A DNA stretch of 8,365 nt from an uncultured Collinsella sp. (GTDB lineage Bacteria; Actinomycetota; Coriobacteriia; Coriobacteriales; Coriobacteriaceae), in NCBI GenBank assembly GCA_934654765.1, contig CAKUGX010000087.1, positions 1 through 8,365 of the forward strand, written 5' to 3'. This document shows, piece after piece, positions 5,464 to 8,365 of the stretch (the first letter of the stretch is position 1; the number at the start of each line of letters is the position of its first letter). Under the pieces are notes generated by a model, which was not told the DNA's origin, searched no databases, and saw only the letters and a list, made by a program, of their open reading frames with translations. Made by a program: the position numbers and the translations under genes.

Positions 5464-6711
5464 ATGGCAACTAATCAAGAAACGGCCGTCATTAAGGCGC
5501 GCATGGATCGTATTCCCTCGGCGTTGTCGCCCGAACTTGTCGAGCGCATTGCCGCAGATCGTGCTTTGGGCTATGTCAACCCGTACCGTTGCGACGATGA
5601 CCAGGTCATCCGTCGCGTTGATCGAGCCGCAGACGAGGGCACGCTCATGCGTCCGGCATTTATGCGCGATACCGAAAAGATTCTTCATCTTCCGGCGTAC
5701 ACGCGTTATGCAGGCAAAACGCAGGTCTTTAGCTTCCGTAGCAATGACGATCTGTCGCGCCGCGGTTTGCACGTGCAGCTTGTCTCGCGCATTGCGCGCG
5801 ATATCGGCCGCGCCCTGGGGCTCAACTGCGATCTGATCGAGGCGATTGGCTTAGGCCACGACTTGGGCCACACGCCCTTTGGCCATGCCGGTGAGCGCTT
5901 TCTCAACGATATTTACCACGAGCGCACGGGTCGCTACTTTTTTCATAACGTGCAGTCGGTCCGCGTGCTCGATGCGCTGTATGGCCGCAACGTGTCCCTC
6001 CAGACGCTCGATGGCGTGCTATGCCACAACGGTGAGTACGAACAGCGTGTTTTTGAGCTTTCGGGCATGGGTTCCTTTGACCAGTTCGACCGAACCGTCG
6101 AGGAATGCATTGCCACAGGCTATAGCGCGATTGAGCACCTGCGTCCCATGACGCCCGAGGGCTGTGTGGTGCGTATCTCGGATATCCTCGCCTACGTCGG
6201 TCGTGATCGTCAGGACGCCATTGCGGCGGGCCTGCTGTCGCCCGACGTTTTTGACGATGGCCTGGGTGGTGCGTACAACAGCTGGATACTTACGCATGCC
6301 TCCATCGATATCGTTGAGCACAGCTATGGCAAGCCGCGCATCGAGATGAGCGAGGACCTGTTTGAGGAGATCCGCCGGGCGAAGCGCGAGAACTACGAGA
6401 AGATCTATAGCAAGGGCGGTATCGAAGGCGACTCCGAAGCGGAGCTGCGCGAGGCTTTCGAAAAGCTCTACGACCGTTGCCTGCAGGATATAAACGAAGG
6501 CGACGAGTCCTCCTACATATTTAAGCACCACATTTCGCGCATTGAGCAGCAGCTTTCCTACTACGACCGCACCTATGCCTGGCAGGACGACAAGAATCAA
6601 GCCGTGGTTGACTACATTGCGAGTATGACGGACGGTTATTTCTGCGAGCTGACGAGCAAGCTATTCCCGGGTCTGAAGTTTCCGCATCGTACCTATATTA
6701 ACGAACGGTAG
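5464..6711 (+). CDS. HD-domain phosphohydrolase, dGTP triphosphohydrolase-like
   Basis: Metal-dependent HD-superfamily protein of the dGTPase-like group. Classical members split dNTPs, chiefly dGTP, into the deoxynucleoside and triphosphate and so affect dNTP pools. The protein has 415 residues from ATG 5464. The HD ligands are in place: His103 in RGLHVQLVSRIARDIG, His132-Asp133 in GHDLGHTPFGHAGE (131-144), and Asp240 in VRISDILAYVGRDRQDA. RYAGKTQVF (81-89) and HNVQSVRVLD (161-170) are further dGTPase-like blocks. The usual RTRLTHS-type segment is replaced by SRRGLHVQL, placing it in a divergent subfamily also present in clostridia, from recall. Substrate specificity is therefore unproven. 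It lies 31 bp after the prepilin peptidase gene and directly before rarA. Its stop codon sits inside the LexA-box-like palindrome at 6701-6716. Confidence 0.88.
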   Translation: MATNQETAVIKARMDRIPSALSPELVERIAADRALGYVNPYRCDDDQVIRRVDRAADEGTLMRPAFMRDTEKILHLPAYTRYAGKTQVFSFRSNDDLSRRGLHVQLVSRIARDIGRALGLNCDLIEAIGLGHDLGHTPFGHAGERFLNDIYHERTGRYFFHNVQSVRVLDALYGRNVSLQTLDGVLCHNGEYEQRVFELSGMGSFDQFDRTVEECIATGYSAIEHLRPMTPEGCVVRISDILAYVGRDRQDAIAAGLLSPDVFDDGLGGAYNSWILTHASIDIVEHSYGKPRIEMSEDLFEEIRRAKRENYEKIYSKGGIEGDSEAELREAFEKLYDRCLQDINEGDESSYIFKHHISRIEQQLSYYDRTYAWQDDKNQAVVDYIASMTDGYFCELTSKLFPGLKFPHRTYINER

Positions 6712-6716
6712 TTCGT
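6701..6716. promoter_or_regulatory. LexA (SOS) box-like operator upstream of rarA
   Basis: The sequence ACGAAC-GGTA-GTTCGT is a perfect inverted repeat with 6-bp arms and a 4-bp centre. The core GAAC-N4-GTTC matches the LexA/DinR box of Gram-positive bacteria and actinobacteria; against CGAACRNRYGTTYG it differs only at two central positions. It spans the stop codon of the HD gene, covers the expected -35 position of the rarA promoter, and ends 10 bases before the TATACT -10. I found no other GAAC-N4-GTTC in the window. As RNA it would make only a 6-bp stem with no T-tract, so it is a poor terminator. LexA binding is inferred. Confidence 0.55.
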
Positions 6717-6726
6717 ATCTATTCGG

Positions 6727-6732
6727 TATACT
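6727..6732 (+). promoter_or_regulatory. Likely rarA promoter (-10 TATACT)
   Basis: TATACT is a strong -10 hexamer in the 45-60-bp gap before rarA. The -35 position at 16-18 bp spacing falls within 6703-6710 and has no good consensus; it lies inside the palindrome at 6701-6716. The predicted transcript would start near 6739, leaving a leader of about 30 nt. Confidence 0.6.
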
Positions 6733-6762
6733 GTTGGTGAACAAAGATTTTGATGGATGTAC

Positions 6763-6766
6763 AGGA
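6763..6766 (+). promoter_or_regulatory. Ribosome binding site favouring rarA start at 6772
   Basis: Three in-frame ATGs occur close together at 6757, 6766 and 6772. AGGA (6763-6766) is 5 bases before the third, which gives the N-terminus MDDLF familiar for RarA. The same site would abut or follow the other two, and no comparable site precedes 6757. The choice remains open by a few codons. Confidence 0.5.
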
Positions 6767-6771
6767 TGGCT

Positions 6772-8121
6772 ATGGACGACCTTTTTTCTGCCTCGACGCG
6801 CGAGCGTTCCTTTAAAAATGCGCCGCTCGCGGTGCGCATGCGTCCCAATTCGCTCGACGAGTACGTAGGCCAGCAAAAGGCTGTGGGCAAGGGTTCGTGG
6901 TTGCGTGCGGCGATTGAGCATGATGTGCTGTCGAGCGTGATTCTGTATGGGCCTGCCGGTACGGGCAAGACGACGCTGGCGCATATCATCGCCAACCATA
7001 CCAAGAGCGAGTTTGTCGAGGTCAGCGCCGTCACGGGTACCGTGAAGGACCTGCGTCGCGTGATCGACGAGGCAAAGACGCGCCTGAATACGTATGACCG
7101 ACGTACCATCTTGTTCATCGACGAGATTCACCGTTTTTCGAAGTCGCAGCAGGATGCGCTTTTGCATGCGGTTGAAAACCGTACCGTCATTATGATCGGC
7201 GCCACGACTGAGAACCCCTACTTCGAGGTCAACTCCGCACTGTTGTCGCGTGGGCGCGTGGTAGAGCTTGATCACCTGAAGGACGAGGATATCGCCACGC
7301 TCATCGAGCGTGCGCTCGAGGCGCCGCAGGGTTTGAACGGCAAGTTCTCGGCCGATGAGGATACGGTTAAGACCATCTGTACGCTGGCTGCGGGCGATGC
7401 ACGCTCGGCCCTGACGACGCTCGAGCTGGCGAGCGAGATTGCCGTCACGCGTCCCGATACCGAGGGGACGCCGGCTCCGGCGGCAGGGGAGCGCTATCCT
7501 ATCACCGTGGATGACGTGAAGATTGCCAATCCGCGTCGCGGTTTTTCGTATGACAAAAACGGCGACATGCACTACGACATTATCAGTGCGTTTATTAAGT
7601 CTATGCGCGGCAGCGACCCCGATGCCACGATCTATTGGCTCGCGCGCATGATCGACGCGGGGGAGGATCCTAAGTTTATCGCCCGCCGCATTATGATTCA
7701 GGCTTCTGAGGATGTTGGCAATGCCGATCCGCAGGCACTTTTGGTGGCGCAAGCCGCGTTTAAGTCTGCCGAGGTCATTGGCTATCCCGAGTGCCGCATT
7801 AACCTGGCTCAGGCTGCACTCTATGTGTGCTTGGCGCCTAAATCCAACGCGTGTGAGGCTTCGATCGATGCGGCGCTGGCCGATATCCACAGCAGTGGCC
7901 TTCGTGAGGTGCCCAGCTATCTTCGCGATCGTCACCGTCCCGGCAGCGACGAGTACGGTGTATACAAGTACCCACACGATTATCCCGAAGGTTGGGTCGA
8001 CCAGCACTATTTGCCTGAAGGCCTGGAGCGTGGTGCCTTTTGGCAGCCTGCCGGCCGCGGTTGGGAAGAATGGCGTGTGGAGCAAAGCGAGCGCGACCGT
8101 AGAGGCAGGGCGCCAAAGTAA
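6772..8121 (+). CDS. rarA: Replication-associated recombination protein A (RarA/MgsA), AAA+ ATPase
   Basis: Cytoplasmic AAA+ ATPase related to clamp loaders and to eukaryotic Mgs1/WRNIP1. It acts at stalled or damaged replication forks and interacts with SSB in E. coli. The protein has 449 residues from ATG 6772, normal for the family. Motifs in order: RMRPNSLDEYVGQ (22-34), Walker A GPAGTGKTT (60-68), Walker B LFIDEIHRF (114-122), sensor 1 GATTENP (143-149), arginine-finger region SALLSRGRV (155-163), and sensor 2 GDARSAL (208-214). The C-terminal oligomerisation domain has YDKNGDMHYD (260-269), SMRGSDPDA (277-285), ARRIMIQASEDVGNADP (304-320) and the terminal YKYPHDYPEGWVDQHYLPE block (398-416). 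All ATPase residues look intact. It follows the HD gene behind its own promoter and a LexA-box-like site. The start could be up to five codons further upstream. Confidence 0.96.
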   Translation: MDDLFSASTRERSFKNAPLAVRMRPNSLDEYVGQQKAVGKGSWLRAAIEHDVLSSVILYGPAGTGKTTLAHIIANHTKSEFVEVSAVTGTVKDLRRVIDEAKTRLNTYDRRTILFIDEIHRFSKSQQDALLHAVENRTVIMIGATTENPYFEVNSALLSRGRVVELDHLKDEDIATLIERALEAPQGLNGKFSADEDTVKTICTLAAGDARSALTTLELASEIAVTRPDTEGTPAPAAGERYPITVDDVKIANPRRGFSYDKNGDMHYDIISAFIKSMRGSDPDATIYWLARMIDAGEDPKFIARRIMIQASEDVGNADPQALLVAQAAFKSAEVIGYPECRINLAQAALYVCLAPKSNACEASIDAALADIHSSGLREVPSYLRDRHRPGSDEYGVYKYPHDYPEGWVDQHYLPEGLERGAFWQPAGRGWEEWRVEQSERDRRGRAPK

Positions 8122-8138
8122 GCTTTTGGGAATCTTCC

Positions 8139-8151
8139 GTCCCCTTTGGGG
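8139..8151. repeat. Short inverted repeat between rarA and the DUF948 gene
   Basis: GTCCCCTTTGGGG forms a 4-bp CCCC/GGGG stem with a TTT loop. Read on the minus strand it contains AAAGGGGAC, the same nonamer found in the hairpin after the glycosyltransferase gene. There is no T-tract, so it is at most a weak rarA terminator. GGTACCAT just after it could be part of a promoter for the next gene, but no properly spaced -35 is visible. Confidence 0.3.
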
Positions 8152-8195
8152 TACCATGAACAACGTCTGTATTTCGATTCTTCCGGGAGGCTTGT

Positions 8196-8365
8196 ATGAG
8201 TCCCATTCAAATCGCCCTGCTGGTGCTTGCCATTGCCGGCGTGTGGGCCATCGTTGAGCTCGCGCTTACCCTGCGCAAGACCCGCACCGTTGTCGATTCG
8301 CTCGATAAGACCGTGAACGACCTCAACAACACCATCGCCGAGGCGCAGCCCGTGGTGGCAAAGCT
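8196..8365 (+). CDS. DUF948-like membrane-anchored protein (3' end outside window)
   Basis: The frame is open from ATG 8196 to the window edge (56 complete codons). The ATG has an excellent GGGAGG site (8185-8190) 5 bases upstream. Residues 5-24 are a single N-terminal membrane helix (IQIALLVLAIAGVWAIVELA). A polar, helix-prone stretch follows, with TVVDSLDKTVNDLNNTIAEAQPVV showing regularly spaced hydrophobic positions, as in DUF948/YoxC-like proteins that carry a membrane anchor plus coiled coil. The function of that family is not established. The gene begins 74 bp after rarA and may share its transcript. From remembered actinobacterial gene order, alaS may lie downstream, which the window cannot show. 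The family assignment rests on the first 56 residues only. Confidence 0.65.
   Translation, partial: MSPIQIALLVLAIAGVWAIVELALTLRKTRTVVDSLDKTVNDLNNTIAEAQPVVAK

Noticed and set aside
3643..5465. Minus-strand frames of 226 and 214 codons opposite the glycosyltransferase and prepilin peptidase genes
   Set aside because: They cross gene boundaries and the terminator, lack motifs, and are best explained as shadows.
6701..6716. The palindrome read as a transcription terminator of the HD gene
   Set aside because: The stem is only 6 bp and no run of T follows. An operator role explains its position better.
6661..8163. A 500-codon open frame on the minus strand opposite rarA
   Set aside because: It lies entirely across rarA, the end of the HD gene and the promoter between them. 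Its translation is rich in Arg, Leu and Ala with no recognisable domain. The plus-strand frame has full RarA motifs, so this is a codon-bias shadow typical of GC-rich DNA.

Overview
This 8.4 kb window is compact, GC-rich bacterial chromosome in which every recognisable gene reads left to right. The gene set, the codon use, the ileS-lspA-RluD-type order and the short GGGGAC-containing inverted repeats between genes suggest an actinobacterium of the Coriobacteriia, perhaps Collinsella-like. That placement is an inference from style and recall, not a database result. The content is mostly housekeeping. I see no CRISPR array, transposase, tRNA, rRNA or phage gene. No gene-free stretch exceeds 300 bases; the longest is 1718-1935.

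Layout. (1) 2-1717: the C-terminal 571 residues of isoleucyl-tRNA synthetase (ileS). It is followed by a 45-nt repeat-like inverted repeat and then a clear intrinsic terminator. (2) 1936-3548: lspA (signal peptidase II) overlapping by one base with an S4-domain RluD-type 23S rRNA pseudouridine synthase, a translationally coupled pair. (3) 3631-4926: a membrane-bound family 2 glycosyltransferase of the processive QxxRW type with its own promoter, closed by a strong hairpin terminator whose loop carries a GGGGACAGGCACC motif. (4) 5010-6711: a minimal prepilin peptidase (A24 family), then an HD-domain protein of the dGTPase-like group. (5) 6772-8121: rarA/mgsA, the AAA+ replication-associated recombination protein, followed by the start of a DUF948-type membrane-anchored protein that runs off the right edge.

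How the genes relate. LspA and the prepilin peptidase both process exported proteins at the membrane, and the glycosyltransferase probably makes a cell-surface polysaccharide, but nothing here ties the three into one pathway. The HD phosphohydrolase and RarA both belong to nucleotide or genome maintenance.

The most interesting signal is regulatory. A perfect inverted repeat, ACGAAC-GGTA-GTTCGT (6701-6716), spans the stop codon of the HD gene and covers the expected -35 position of the rarA promoter. It has the core of the Gram-positive/actinobacterial LexA (SOS) box, GAAC-N4-GTTC, and is the only such match I found in the window. It predicts that rarA is induced by DNA damage in this organism. 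I found no convincing new multi-gene system.
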